Shown here one piece after another: positions 23,106 to 35,626 of a DNA stretch of 64,000 nt. Numbering within the stretch: position 1 is the stretch's first letter; each line of letters begins with the position of its first letter. Source of the DNA: Ceriagrion tenellum (taxonomy: Eukaryota; Arthropoda; Insecta; Odonata; Coenagrionidae). The translations under genes and the position numbers were made by a program. The notes beneath the pieces are model-generated. The model saw nothing but the letters and a program-made list of their open reading frames with translations. It ran no database searches and was not told where the DNA came from. The DNA lies in NCBI GenBank assembly GCA_963169105.1, contig OY720632.1, positions 56,887,136 through 56,951,135 on the forward strand, in the 5' to 3' direction.

Positions 23106-25949
23106 TGATTCAAATCAATGCCCGTTTGGTGAGTTTCAGCCCATACACCGATGCTCTTACTTTAAATATGATATTGTAAATATGGTATGATTATTTTTCA
23201 TCCTACGGAAAATATTTTGAAATTTCCGCTGAAATGGTCCACAAACCCGCCCATGCCACCTCAAGACTGGTGGATTGGGTAGCAGGCAAAGGGTTTATTT
23301 TTCTGGTTGGCTAGCGACCTTGCGCCTGCTTCCTTACTTCAACTTTCCCCTTCCGTTGTGGCTGCCGCAATAGCTCTCTATCCGCGCGGTGATTCCTTCT
23401 TGTCATAAAATCGTCCGATCTCGTATTCAGTAAAGGTATTCCTGCCTCGTCTATACTTTTATAAAAAAGTTAATTGTTTTTTTCATCACCCGTCCAATGG
23501 TATGGTACATATTTTTTTAGCCCTCTCTTTGCTTGCGATAAGAGATTTTCTCTATACTTTGGGTATACACCCAAAGTTTACGCGCAGTTTATTTTTCTGT
23601 CTTTATGCTGTCACGTCGTTCGTTTCCATAGCCGTGGCAACATTGGATGTAATTATGAGATGCATTATGATGAAACATTTAGTGGCGAAGTTAAAGCAAG
23701 TTGGTCGGAAATATTTATATCATGACATGCAAAGGGGTGGAGGTAAGCGAATGTAATGAAAGAAACTTGTTGAAGGTGTCTGAAAGCTAATGAAGTTATT
23801 GACCGGGGAAAGGAGAAAGACATTACATGGCAAATCGATTGAGAAATAAGGCAAATTGAAGTGCCTAGTTTTTCATGAAAATGTTAAAAAAACAAGAAAA
23901 AGAGACAGGACACCTTGAGCGACTGCCTGGGATCAACAGTTGGCTAGATCGATCGGTTAACGACCCTCACTTTCTCATCTCTTCATTTTTCCGTTTTTTT
24001 AGTTCGTCCACTTCGCCTCTCTAGTGATTCACCAATCTCTCTTGAGCTTAAAAGAAACCGCTAAGCGACTCCTTTATCGCTCTCTGCATGCCACTCTCCA
24101 GAGACCGACTGCAAGAGGAGAAAGAGGAAGGGCTCCGTGGAACAACCCATGGCAATGGAAGCGGCGGTTACTCGGGGAAGAAAGGATGTTGGGTGGAGCG
24201 TAATAAACACGCAAGAATTGCCGGGCCACGCCGTAAAAAACTCCTACCGGAGGCGCCTCCAACCCCCACCCGACCTCCCTCCCTCAACTCTCCATTTATT
24301 CTGTCTTACCTCTTCTTTCGAAGTTCTATTTCTATTTCCCTGTTCTTCTATATGCTTCCCTTTAAGTGTAGTGCATGCTTTATGACTCATATTTTGAAAT
24401 TTAATATAGTAAATTGTAATTAATCAAAAAAAATGTAGAATTTTTAGGCAACAGATATACTGGCACTCATATTTGTAGTGTTTTATGCGATGATAAATGA
24501 AGTGGACAGGCATGCACGTTTCTACTGTTAATGGATTTTAACTACTCAGTTCGAACATCAAGGCAACTTGTGATGTACAGAAACCTTCGTAAACATTGCT
24601 AATTGGTTTGTAAAGTACGTTGCACAGTTAATAATATTACTAGTTATAGCCTTGCAAAATTCAACGATGAAGGAAGGAATCAATATTGTTAGAAACTTAA
24701 CCTGGGCAACTGTGTATTCGTGTTTTATTTTCCCGGAGGGAGACACAATGTAAGTGAATTATTAACATTTAATAGCGGCAGTAGCCTCTAGATATTTCTA
24801 TAATCATATATAGTCAACAAAAAATCAACACAACGTTGGATCACACAACTAGCACCACGTCCGACAAAACTTGCACAATGCTCAAGCGGAGAGAATTTCA
24901 ACTAATGAGAATGTAGAATCACCGAATTGTATTCGACTCCACAATGAAATCCATTATCGCTGCAAAGTCTTGCTCCAATTGCAAACCACTTCTAAAAAAA
25001 TTTGAAAAGAAAAATAATACTCTCTTCGGTTGTTCGCTTCTCTTTGGCATCATTCCCTCGTATCGTCACCATATTTTGTCAAATATGAGTTGCCAAAGCT
25101 GTGTTTAACTCCTTACACACCGTTCTGTATGCCTGGTAGTACAAGGTCTTTGGGTCGGTAAAAAAGCTCGATGGTACTCTTCTCGTAGGTAAACTAGTTG
25201 CAGCACTGTGTTCAACTCGAAATCATTCATTTTTATCTGAGGTTCCGGACACGTAGGGGATCAAAGTGAAGAACTGATATTAGGAGGATGACTTTTGTTT
25301 TACAAGTGATGTAATTCTCTTCCTGGCCAGTCATGTCCGTACATTTCTCTTTGGTCGGGTGCAGCTGCAAATTTTCATTCTGAATATAGCTCTTAATCAC
25401 GCGAATGACCCAGATAGAATTAACGAAGATTATTATTTTAACCTTATCTTGATAGCATCCCACCCCACGGGATAATGCGGTCGCTGAAAGAAACGGGGAT
25501 AGCTTTGAGGTAGATGTTAGTGAAGATGATGATGGTTAGGTATCCGAAGGGAATTATGGACTAACTTTGAGAAAGACAATCCCGGTAGGAGATAGATTTT
25601 TGATAGAAGGGGCCGGGTGGCGGAGGAGAAGCGATGAGTAAAGGCAGTTGCGTGTTAGAGCGTCGTGGTGGGCGGAGAGGACGTTGGAATATGACATGGG
25701 ACTGGCGGTGAAGAGCTTAAATGAAGAGATATGAAGAGGGACGAAGCGGTGTAGAGGGAAGAGGAAGACGAGGGAGGGAGCCCTCTGACCGGTGAGTGTG
25801 CAGATGTGGGAGGAACGTACAAGCCTGACTTGGGATGAGGACGGCTTTGGAAGGAGAAGGTGGAGTATAAATAAGGAGGGAAAACGTGTTGACCGTACAA
25901 GATGTGATGCTTTGACCGGCGATTTTAATTTATAAATTCTTCTCCCTTA
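23106..25949. other. Intergenic sequence with a GC-rich patch
   Basis: No gene supported. A GC-rich patch at about 24,080-24,300 gives an open frame of 111 codons (24,088-24,423) that is basic and glycine-rich near its start, has no domain signature and then runs into a pyrimidine tract. The segment 25,600-25,870 is purine-rich. Confidence 0.4.
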
Positions 25950-26160
25950 AAATCTTTTTTTTGAATCGGGGTCTCTATACAGACCAATTTATCCAGCCAT
26001 TGCATTAACAAAGGATGTGGTACGAAGTCACTCACTCGGGTGCATATACACCAATGGTTGAAATTCGCCATGAAGAAATCATTTGACTTAACCGGGATTC
26101 GCACTCGGAACTCCCAATCGCCGGTCAGGTGTGTTAGCCAGTTACACCACCAAGCCATCT
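25950..26160 (-). mobile_element. tRNA-derived SINE with complete cloverleaf head
   Basis: On the minus strand the element starts at about 26,160 with a tRNA-like head (26,156 down to 26,085). A body of about 130 bp follows (TCATGGCGAATTTCAACC, CACCCGAGTGAGTGACTTCG) and ends near an A-rich run at about 25,953. The A box is TGGTGTAACTGG and the B box is AGTGCGAATCCCG. The body does not match the SINE at 20.4 kb, so this is a separate family. A partial copy of the same family lies immediately to the right in the opposite orientation. An open frame across the element is a by-product and not a gene. Confidence 0.78.
26085..26156 (-). tRNA. tRNA-like SINE head, pseudo-tRNA with GGC anticodon
   Basis: All four arms fold over 72 nt. 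The acceptor is GGCTTGG with TTAAGTC (7 pairs including G-U), and the D stem is GTGT/ACAC. The anticodon stem is CCTGA/TTGGG with loop CCGGCGA, and the T stem is CCGAG/CCCGG (one A-C mismatch) with loop TGCGAAT. The anticodon by position is GGC (alanine-like), but position 33 is C instead of the invariant U, and the T loop has TGC instead of TTC. Together with the attached repeat body, this marks it as a SINE promoter region rather than a working tRNA gene. Confidence 0.7.
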
Positions 26161-26182
26161 TCCTTCAAGGCGAATTTCGTGG

Positions 26183-26222
26183 CGAAGGAAGATGGCTTTT
26201 TTCATGGCGAATTTCAACCCTG
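26183..26222 (+). repeat. Inverted partial copy of the neighbouring SINE
   Basis: GAAGATGGCTT followed directly by TCATGGCGAATTTCAACC repeats, in the opposite orientation, the start of the minus-strand SINE and its first body segment. About 70 bases, including nearly the whole tRNA head, are deleted. The 18-base block TCATGGCGAATTTCAACC is identical in both. Confidence 0.7.
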
Positions 26223-27720
26223 GGACATATTCATCCGTTTCCACGAATCCACGTTACTTTCCCGCTACGTAAGTTATCATATCGGGATCGCTTGGGTAAT
26301 GAGAGAGAGATACATTTGAAGAGAAGATATCTTTTCAAAAAAGCCTGTGAATGTTTAATTGAATAATCTGAAAATAAATATCTACATTTAATTTTGTTTT
26401 TATCTAAAACAATGGGAATAAATAGGTTTAAGAAGTGTGCAAAATGATCAATGTGGCCAAAACACCAATATTCTACCGAGCTTTCTTGTGAAATAACTCA
26501 TTGATATCTAATTGAATTTCATTTTTGATTCAAGCTATTTGTGAAGCAACGCCTTTAAACGGAAATCCACCAAAAATGGCTTCACTCTATAAAGTCGACC
26601 ACAACTCCTAATTTCGACTGACAAATATATCGTTATCCCTTATCGTGTGAGTATTATATGGAGGGCAACCACTCCCATTTAACTATAAACTGCCCTTAAA
26701 GTCGATCAACATGATTCAAGCCCGAAGAAAAGTTCAAGAGGAAATTTTGCTCGGGGATCATCTCAGGATGCAGTTCAGGGAAAGATGTGGAAGTCTAGTG
26801 ATGGGAAAGAGGGGTTCTGTGAGTGTTAAAACGCAAGCGGGTTATATGTAGGTAATGCAGCCCAGATGGTTTTTTAGGATTATAAAGTTTGAGTAAAGGT
26901 CGGTTAGCGAGTTTGGGAAGACAATTTCACGTAATGTTGGAAGTGTTGGGCAGAGATAAGCTTAGGAGGGTAATGATGATATTAATTTAGGGAACTTGAG
27001 ATAAAGAGTGGCACAGAAAGAGATAGTGTTACTAATTTGGTCTTTTCTTTACTGATGAAAAAAATTAATTCTAAAACGGAGTAAATGGAGTGTTTAGTAC
27101 TTTAGAAGTCGTCAGTATGCCATTACAGAGAAAATAATGCGAGTTTCCATCATTTTTACTTACATAGATATACTACTTGAACGTGAATAATGAGCATTCA
27201 CCTACTTGCATTTTACGAATCGTGAATACAATTGTGACTTCAGAACTTGACGTTGACATTGTGCGGCTGTTCAGTGTGTGCTTGAGGTGTATGTCCTCAA
27301 ATGATTCAAAAATAAAATTTAAATGGATGAATTTAACTCGCCTAGTAGATTTTGGTAATTTGGATGCATTGTATGCATAGCAGTGCCACACTCAGCACAT
27401 CAGCGAAGTGTATGATTCAAATTTTCAGTATTATGTGACTAGTAAACAGAAGTATAAATGTAAAATGGGAGAAAAATATTGAGGCTGAGAGATGAACAAA
27501 GAAAATACATGCAAGATGAGATGAGATAATGAAATAGTAGAAGGAAATTGTCCAACAAATTAAATCGCTATTACTCTCTTAGAGTCGCGCCGCGCTCATT
27601 CTTATATATCCTCTCAATAGAGTCTTGCCGTCAGTTTGGTTTTCGGTCGGCCATGGAATGAAAAGAGGACAGGTAAAGGAGGCGGTTTAAGTAATTTTTT
27701 GCAGCACAAAATTGTGAATT

Positions 27721-27775
27721 GCATTGTAAGCATTATCGTAAGTATTATTGTAAGTATTGCATTGTAAGAATTATG
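27721..27775 (+). repeat. Degenerate short tandem repeat
   Basis: Five imperfect copies of a 10-14 base unit around ATTGTAAGTATT (GCATTGTAAG, ATCGTAAGTATT, ATTGTAAGTATT and so on). Confidence 0.6.
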
Positions 27776-30700
27776 AGAACATTTTTGACGAGCTCGAAAG
27801 GGAATAAACGACTGGAATTGTTGTGTGAAGGTGATTGGTGAGAAACAGAAAATGGAGTTAGTGCCGTGGGGGTTGAGTTGGAGGTGCGGATTTGCAGTGG
27901 AAGAGTAACTGAGTGGATGTTGAGAAAGCCAGAGGATAATTTTTGGCTGGGTGAACAATAGGGGTTCGTGATTGATCGTGTGGAACGAGAAGTCGAAAAA
28001 CTGGAGGAAAGGGATTGTAGTTGAATGAGAGAAGAGTTACTGAGAAATCTTGGAAAGGAACTGCATTGGTTTTAAACAAATAGTCTATTTCGACGACAAA
28101 ATATCGTATTTTTCCATCTCTAGAGTATGTGACACGGAGAGATTCAATGTCACTTGTGTTACCTACGTCCCAGTTCAAGGTTGAAACCAGCATGCTCCTC
28201 TGGCTGTTAGGTGTGCACCAAAATGGAATCCGGGGAACAGTGCTGGGGGAAAAGAGAAAGATTTGAAAAAAAAGGTACGGTAAAATTGTTCTTCTATGGC
28301 GGGATGGAAAATCTTGGTGAATGGGTGAATATTTAATTAAAGCGAGAGCTCGTTGCTCGGCTGGCATGAAATGACCAATGAGAGGCCGCTCTTTAGCGTT
28401 TAGGTTAATACATAATATAAGCCACTTTTAGGTCATTTGTAAGAATTTTTGCCTTTCGTATGGTTCGTTTTATATTAAAAAGAGTTATTTTAGCCGTCGA
28501 TGCTGTTTTTGGTCTCGATCTCTTCTGTATTTATGGAAGGTTGCCATGAAGAAACATTTTATTCAAGTTTGTCATTTTAAAAAAGGTTTGTAATTTTTAA
28601 TCACATGCATCATCATATGGGATGTTTGCCGTGTAGGTCATGGACCACGTTCAGAATAGTTAGCAAAATGTTTTACTGAGAAAAGACATGGGTTTTCTTC
28701 TCTGTGAGCAATGTAAATAGCATAAATCAATTTCTGTACTTTGTCACTGAAAGCATGACCTTATGTCTTTTGCTGCGCTGTATGTAATCGCTCCTTAAGC
28801 CCGCTATAATCATTGTGAGTAAACTTTCCAAATTCGTCATTCCATGTAAGAGGAGTTAAAAAATCCTCTGTGCAGTTATTCACTGTGATATCGGTTTGCC
28901 ACCAAGGAAGACAACAGTTACTGCATCAATAGTGTCCTAGGCGTGAGTTCTAATATCGTGTATAATACAGAATGCGAAATTCAGAGCGATATTTTTTTGG
29001 GCTTTATCCTTAGCTCAAAAAGTTAAAAAAATTTTGTTGAAAATGGACCGTTTATTAATGCTATATATTTCATGTTTCAGAGAGCAAAAAAATGTTCTGG
29101 ATCGTGAAGGAAATCCCAGATTCCAAACTCTACGTTTTAATGCTCTCGTGTGAAATGCTTTTTTCCAGAAGTGTTTTTTAAATTACTTTTTCGTTTCGTA
29201 ATTTTTTCGTACTTTGAATTAGTAGACATGAAACAGTGACAAGAAATGAAAATGAAGTTTCTTGAGGATAAGTTAGGGTCGGAATGGGCAATTAAGAGGT
29301 GAGTGGAAAGTAATGTTGGTCTGAGAGACTGGAAAAAAGTGGGCGTTTGCTGCATACTGAATGGCTAAAAGGAAATGAGTGAAAGGAAAGACGCGTAGAA
29401 TTGAAATTGGAAGAAAATTATCCAAGAGGGTTTTAGAGTAAGTGGCAAGAGAGGAGAAAGTAGACGATTTTTGCAGGAAGAAGACGCCTTGCAAGAAAAC
29501 TGATGGGCAGGAGGGCGCATCGGGGAAGAGAAGAGAGCGAGGGGTGAATGGATGCATCCGATTTACATTTACGCGAGCGTTGAAGCGAACAATAGAGTTT
29601 CGTGAGAGAAGGATGTGCGAGAAGAAAGGTGGAAAGAAAGAGTATGGCCTTGAGGGAAAAAGAGGGTGCGGAAATTCTTCTAATAAAATTGGAACGAAAG
29701 GAAGGGAATGATTTTTTCTAGTGTGTGCGATGGATGAAAATAGAAATTTGAGGTAGAGAAGGGAAGCCAGGAGGTCGAGGGTGAAAGGGGAATGAGAAAG
29801 GAAGGAAACCATTGATTAGGGTGGAAGAGACGTTACGACTCGAGTGGATTGGAGTGGTAAGTGAAAGGCATGAGCTTGTCTCGTAGGAAAGGAAACCAAC
29901 TAATGAATGCTTGGCCCTCCCTCGTGCATTCCAGGCGAAATGAACAACAAGAAGGGCGAAGAGATTTCGTGCTTAAATTTTCCTCAGTGTGGCCTCTGCC
30001 ACTCTATGTTATAGTTACCTCGAAGTTACATCCAGGTTACTTATTAAATCAGCCCAAAATCAAGTAGAGGTTCTATATTCCTAATTTGGGCATGCTAGGG
30101 CATAGATTTGACCCCTCGCGCGGTTATTTTCAACATCCAGCTCACGACCCCCTCTTTCACCAATTTTAAAATTTCTTTTGATGGATTATTTCCAGGCCTC
30201 AATTTGGTTGACCAAAGTCAGTTTCAAGTTTGGGAGTGTAAATGGTTAAGAAGTCCGATGCTGAAATGGCTCTTGCTATTGAAGCTAATTATTATTTTTA
30301 TCTCTTTAGTGGAACAAACGTTTAATTAGTGGGCGTCGAAAGTGAGGGGATTTCAATATACTGCGGCTATACTTCTTTACATGAAATAATCATGACAATT
30401 AATTGCCCCTATGTATGGAGAAACGATCCTGCCCAGGTGAATGGTTTAAAACTTAGTATAATTTCGTCATTTTACTAATTATACTCTCTATTCAGTTGAA
30501 GAGTAAGAGAATCTGAACTTGAATTTCCTAGCATGCAAGGTTCGAAGGCAGATTCGTTTTTATTTTCAATCTCGCTTGTTTGAATATTAGCCTGAATTAT
30601 GGGCAAGTATTTGCTCTCTAATTTCGACTCCGACTTTATATTCTGAGTTTTGATTTTTCAGTAAGATTTTTTTCTTCCTTGAATTCTTCTGGGTCTTACT

Positions 30701-30816
30701 TGTTCTATTTTGGATTATTTTTCACCTTATTTTCCCCGTGGTGGCATTATTGATAGTAATGTTCAATTTCATAGAGAATTATTCAATTTATAACTGAAGG
30801 AGAAGTGTGACTAATT

Positions 30817-31180
30817 GTTCAGAAGCATGTTCAGAAGCATGAAAACTGGATCTGTGATCAGAAATGGTGATTTAAGTAGTTGAGATTTTTAATTCTCGGT
30901 CTTTCCATTACTACATCTAGCAGGTGGTAAGTTTTGTAAGACGCCACTCAGGTTGAGCGTTTGATAGTTGATACTATGGAAAGCTTATTTCCGAGTTCAA
31001 AAGCGGGTATTTTTGGTGGGTGTTTTCAGCTATTAGGCCATTGTCTTTTCTTGAACGCAATAATTTCCCTCTTCAAGACGACAGGGTGACTCCAGCTGTC
31101 GTATCATGATATGCGGCCGTTAATTTAACAATAGTTCCTCATTGAGGAATTATGACCTCCTCTGAATTGTTCAGAAGCAT
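30817..31180 (+). repeat. Repeated 12-mer GTTCAGAAGCAT
   Basis: Two tandem copies at 30,817-30,828 and 30,829-30,840, and a third at 31,169-31,180, all identical. Confidence 0.7.
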
Positions 31181-34100
31181 GAATTATGAAATAAAATTGA
31201 ACCTGAATTATGCATCCTCTGATTTTGTTAAGTATTATCCCTCCTGTTATCCTCGGACCATTTTGACCCGAAACGAAATTTCAACTTGTATATACTTGAC
31301 TACAAATTCTTTAGTGGCCATTTGAGACGATGATGAGGTTTGGGAACAGGTGGGACGGTGTAAGACTGTAGGGTGAATGCATGGAGTGGTTAGAGAACCA
31401 ATCAGAACGTAGGGGTGGATTGGGTTCGCAGGGAGCAGAAAATTGATGGAAATGCAGTGAATTGGGATTTGAGGCAGAGTGGGTGAGGTTGAATAGGCCT
31501 CCCGTCGTGTGATTGTGTTCATCTAAGTGTATTTCTCTTGGTGGGAGGTCGGCCAGAATGTTTGCAGCGTGCGGGGGATAAGGCGAGGCGGAATGGTGAG
31601 AAGGCGGCGACACGAATGCAACTTGCGGTCAGCGGCTGCAGCGATGACTGTGAGCAGCTAAAAAGGACTCGCTACGAAATTTATAGCCGAGATGCTCCAT
31701 CATTTCTCGAAATCTGGAGCGTGTTTTGCATGCTTCATCTCTCTCACTTCTCCCTGAATGTCCAACCGTGAGGGAAGCCAACAGTTCTGCAAATCGGGTT
31801 CCGGATTGGAGGAAAAAGAGGAGGGAGAATGTATTCAATTTCCTGAAGCCACCTCTGCCTTCGGGAGAGTGGCCTAAGATGAATGGATCGGAGACGAAGC
31901 TCCTACTCCTCTAATCTATACGCCTCCATCAATTATCTACCCTTGTGTTCCCTGAAATTTATTTGTCCAGTGCTTTTGCAGATTATTCTATTCTAATTCC
32001 TATTCCTATATAAGAAATAATTTTATTGCAGCTGCCTACATTATTTAGAAAACGATAAATGGCTTACACCCAAGCTAATACATTGAGGTTTTGACAAATA
32101 TTCTCAGCACAACAGGATAACTTACGTCGATTCAACGATCAGGTATAATTTACTAGACACCTAGTTGACGACCCCGGGCCTAGACTGTCCGCCTAAGGCC
32201 GGTCCTTTAAGAATCCTTGTTCAACCGCCGCACCGCTATGTTATCCCTCCGCGTGCTCGGAAAGGAGACGCAGGGAGGTTATTATTTTTTTCCGCCAGCA
32301 TTGCATTTTTGCGTGGGCTAGAAATCGCTATTGAGGGAGAGCGGTGAGGAAGTCATAGTTGATCCCTCAATAATCTGGGTATGGAGGCACGCGAGCATTC
32401 CCCGGGCCAAAAACTGAAAATAATAAAATTGGCCTTATTCTCTCTCATACCCGCCTGAGGAAGCCCCTTAATTTATTCCTCTTTTTTCAGATCTAGCTCT
32501 CGAACCCTCAAAAATTTGAAACTATGTTATTTACGGCAATTTCCTGCAATAGAAGTTTCTCATAACTAAGATTTAAGATGGGGGATAAGAAAATGTAATG
32601 AGAGCGAATAGCTGCAGATGCACGTATCACTGGAAGTGCTGTACACAACGTGGCCTCCCGGTAATTCCATTTACCCTCATGAAATGGACGAAAATAACAG
32701 GGTGCCGAGTTTGCTATTGTTTTCCCTTTATTGGCTTTGTATATAAGATATTCTAAGTCTATTTCTTCTCACATTATTTTCTCTCCTTTGTACTATCGCG
32801 ATGCTTAACGGAGAAATTAATTTTTATTTTTTAACTCCGCCTTTTTCCTATCTGACCTGTCGCTTTGTCTTCCTAGTTCATCTCCTGCGGATGAATTACG
32901 GGATAGTAAGTGCTGATTTTATAAGTAAAAATCTCTCTTCTTTAGACGGTATATGAAAATGTAGGGGTGAAAGATGTAATAAAGAATTCTCAAGCCGCAG
33001 TGGCAATCTTTTCTGCCCCACCGACAGTCTATTCACATTCCTCACAGCAGTCAGTCTCCTTCATCGGTATTAATCCCTCCCTTAACATGGACTTATAATT
33101 CCGCTCTTCCCTTCCTCAAGAAGTAGCCTTTGGGTAGGGTAGGTATTTTTAGAAGAAAATCATCTCTTCTCCTGCCTTGGACCTTTCTCCGTTGAGGACT
33201 GTGACAGAAGATCCCCGTGATTCCCCGCGGGCGGTGAGGGTATGCATGGAAATGAACAAAGATAATTTGATGCTCTCTGGATTACCTTCATTTTTTTCAT
33301 CCCAGTTACCCTTCAGTCTTACGACTGTGTGTGGATGATACCATCGTTAGTATAGGCTATTTATTTAATTTTCAGCTACCAAAATCCTATTTTCTCATTC
33401 TGTTATTTGAACTTCATTTTAAGTAATTTACTTGATACATTTCGACATATTTGCCATACTTTATCATTAAATAAATACACATAGCTTATCTTTGATTATT
33501 ATTGATTTAAGGCAGAAAATACGTAGGTCATGAGAGTTATTGAAAGAATGCAAATCCAAATACGTATGGCTCGCAGAAAATAAAGAGGATGTATGATGAA
33601 ATCTGATTTCTGTGCGCCAATTTTCAGGAAGTGCGCAGTAAGTGCTCAACATGATGACTATTTTTTTACAAATAAATCTTTTTCACTTTTTCATTTTTTA
33701 AGTGAAGCACGACTATGGTTAGCGCTGAGGAGTGAAGGGGTATCCCGCGAAGGCGTTAGATATATCTATGATGGTTCTGTCCGCAGTGGAAGTGTCTACG
33801 CACCCTGACTTACGGAGGAGTACATTGGGCCGTCGGGGAGTGGATAGGCTGGAAATTGGGGCAACGGTACCCACTGTAAAGAGTGACGGGTGAAGAAATG
33901 AGGGGTCGGTGATAGAGTGAGAATTAAGTAGAATCCGTTTCGTGACTACTGATGGCTTCTATGCACGCGCTTTTTCGTTGGGCAGTTGAAAAAATTTGAA
34001 TTATAATGAAGTCTTTTCCTTCTTCATTTTCTCTGTCTCTCACTATTTAAATCAGGGCTCTTTTGCTAGAACTATAATGCATGTGTCCGCTCGTTAAATG

Positions 34101-35278
34101 CTTACGTCCCTCTTCATGCGGTCTCCATTTCTCTTTTCAACCACTCCTCGGCTTCCAACTCACCAGATCCGACGATAACTTTCCCGAGTGTAAACGAGAT
34201 GCAGGGTAACAATTCATCCCTCAGCAAAGTTGTTCTAATTCCGGGCCTGTTGAATACTTATTTTTGTCATTTTATTCCAATTAAACTCCACATTATGTGA
34301 CTGCTATCCCAGGGCTATGTACAGCTTTTTTCATATCATGTTCAACGGAAACAATTGATAAACTGATAAAAAGGTAGTTCTAGATTATAACTTCTGTTAT
34401 AGCTGATTTTAAAATCTGGCGGATGGGCTAAAATGATCTTAGAATTTTACTTTCGTCGTCAATTTTCATTTAAATGAGATAATTTCAATCTGCCGCTAGG
34501 GTGTTAATATGATGTCCACTTTGGCGTAGGGCTCTCCTGGTCTCCAGCCAAGAGTGTTTGCCTCAGAAATAAATATGGATGGAATTCTTGCATTTGTTAG
34601 CCAGTGTAGTTTTGTTTTGCTGTTTTGCCGAGCTTAATCCATAACCCAAATTTGTTAACTTTGCTTCCTTTTAATTGTTCCTTGGAATATTCTCGATTAA
34701 ATCTTTTAAGCTTGAATAATTTAATAAGATTTGAAAGGGAAGTAATTTTTATGTTCATGGAGAACTTAGTGCATTGGAGAAACTCCGCATGTAACTTTTC
34801 CACATATATACATAGGTGGATTATTGTCGCAATGTAATTACCGCACGCCTTTGAGCACCAACGGAACAATTCCATTTTCTTAGTTATTCAAATATTTTAA
34901 ATTTTCATTTTTGATGTTTAAAAAATTTCAAGTATATTTCAACTTTCCCGTACGCTTTATTTTAGGCAAATTCTAGCTTTAACATAGCTAGCTTTTGCAA
35001 TATCGGTATTGATCAACTCAAATAGAAAATTGTATGATCTTTGCATTTTTATATTCGATATATCAGGTAATAGATGGTAATATATTTCTACGTGTTTATG
35101 ATTTGTCGAAAATCTTACCTTACTAATTGTAGAAATTATATGGATGCATTTGTTACATGCATATTCGTTTAAATATTAGTTGATGGTGATAAGCCCCGAC
35201 AATGATGCATATGTCTTAAATAAATATCCGTGAATGAAACAAGAAATAATTTTTGCCAAGCATTCTATATATACCACG

Positions 35279-35340
35279 CATATTAAGTTAGTATGCATAT
35301 TAAGTCACGCCATTAAGGCATGCAACGCATATGAAGTCAC
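35279..35340 (+). repeat. Three short direct repeats before the palindrome
   Basis: GCATATTAAGT occurs at about 35,279 and 35,295, and GCATATGAAGT at about 35,328. The second and third are each followed by CACGCCA, which is also the start of the palindrome arm. Part of the palindrome end is therefore duplicated outside it. Confidence 0.7.
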
Positions 35341-35577
35341 GCCAGAGGGAGTGAACTTAGCACCAGCTTAGAGGGAGCTTATTAAAGTTTGACCAACGCG
35401 TTCCATTGCTTTTCCGTATCATTTCTGTTTTTAGCAAGTTTTTTTAAACGTGATTAACACGTTAAAAAAAATCACCTTGCAAAAAACAGAAATGATACGG
35501 AAAAGCAATGGAACGCGTTGGTCAAACTTTAATAAGCTCCCTCTAAGCTGGTGCTGAGTTCACTCCCTCTGGCGTGA
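35337..35577. mobile_element. Foldback element or long palindrome (MITE-like)
   Basis: The left arm (35,337-35,452) and right arm (35,458-35,577) are reverse complements over about 116-120 bases around a 5-base loop ATTAA. Differences are few: one T/C change in GTGAACT(T/C)AGCACC, and small changes in the T-run next to AGCAAG. The ends are TCACGCC...GGCGTGA. There is no coding capacity. The high arm identity implies a fairly recent origin or ongoing gene conversion. A clear target-site duplication was not found. It lies 50 bases upstream of the short open frame at 35,627. Confidence 0.95.
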
Positions 35578-35626
35578 AGTTATCCTACGAATCTAACGAT
35601 GAAAAATTTTTTGCTCTTCCGTAAAA

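Larger units (their letters stand above)
26223..35278. other. Intergenic sequence with purine-rich blocks and small repeats
   Basis: About 9 kb with no gene I can support. It includes degenerate short tandem repeats at 27,721-27,775 and a strongly purine-rich plus strand at about 29,280-29,820. A 12-base unit occurs three times at 30.8-31.2 kb. The longest open frames here (169 codons at 27,858-28,367 and 179 codons at 29,273-29,812, both minus) are Ser/Phe/Leu/Pro-rich and lie opposite purine-rich DNA, so they are considered compositional. Confidence 0.5.

Noticed and set aside
26085..26156. A functional tRNA-Ala gene
   Set aside because: Position 33 is not U, the T loop lacks TTC, and the sequence continues into a repeat body with an inverted copy alongside.
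25925..26158. 77-codon minus-strand frame beginning MAWWCNWLTHL
   Set aside because: It is a translation of the tRNA-like SINE head and its body, not a protein gene.
27858..28367. 169-codon open frame on the minus strand
   Set aside because: It has low-complexity Ser/Pro/Phe-rich composition opposite purine-rich DNA, no motif and no supporting splice or promoter signals.
29273..29812. 179-codon open frame on the minus strand
   Set aside because: It lies on the pyrimidine-rich strand, where TAA, TAG and TGA are depleted. The product is Phe/Ser/Leu/Pro-rich with no domain pattern.
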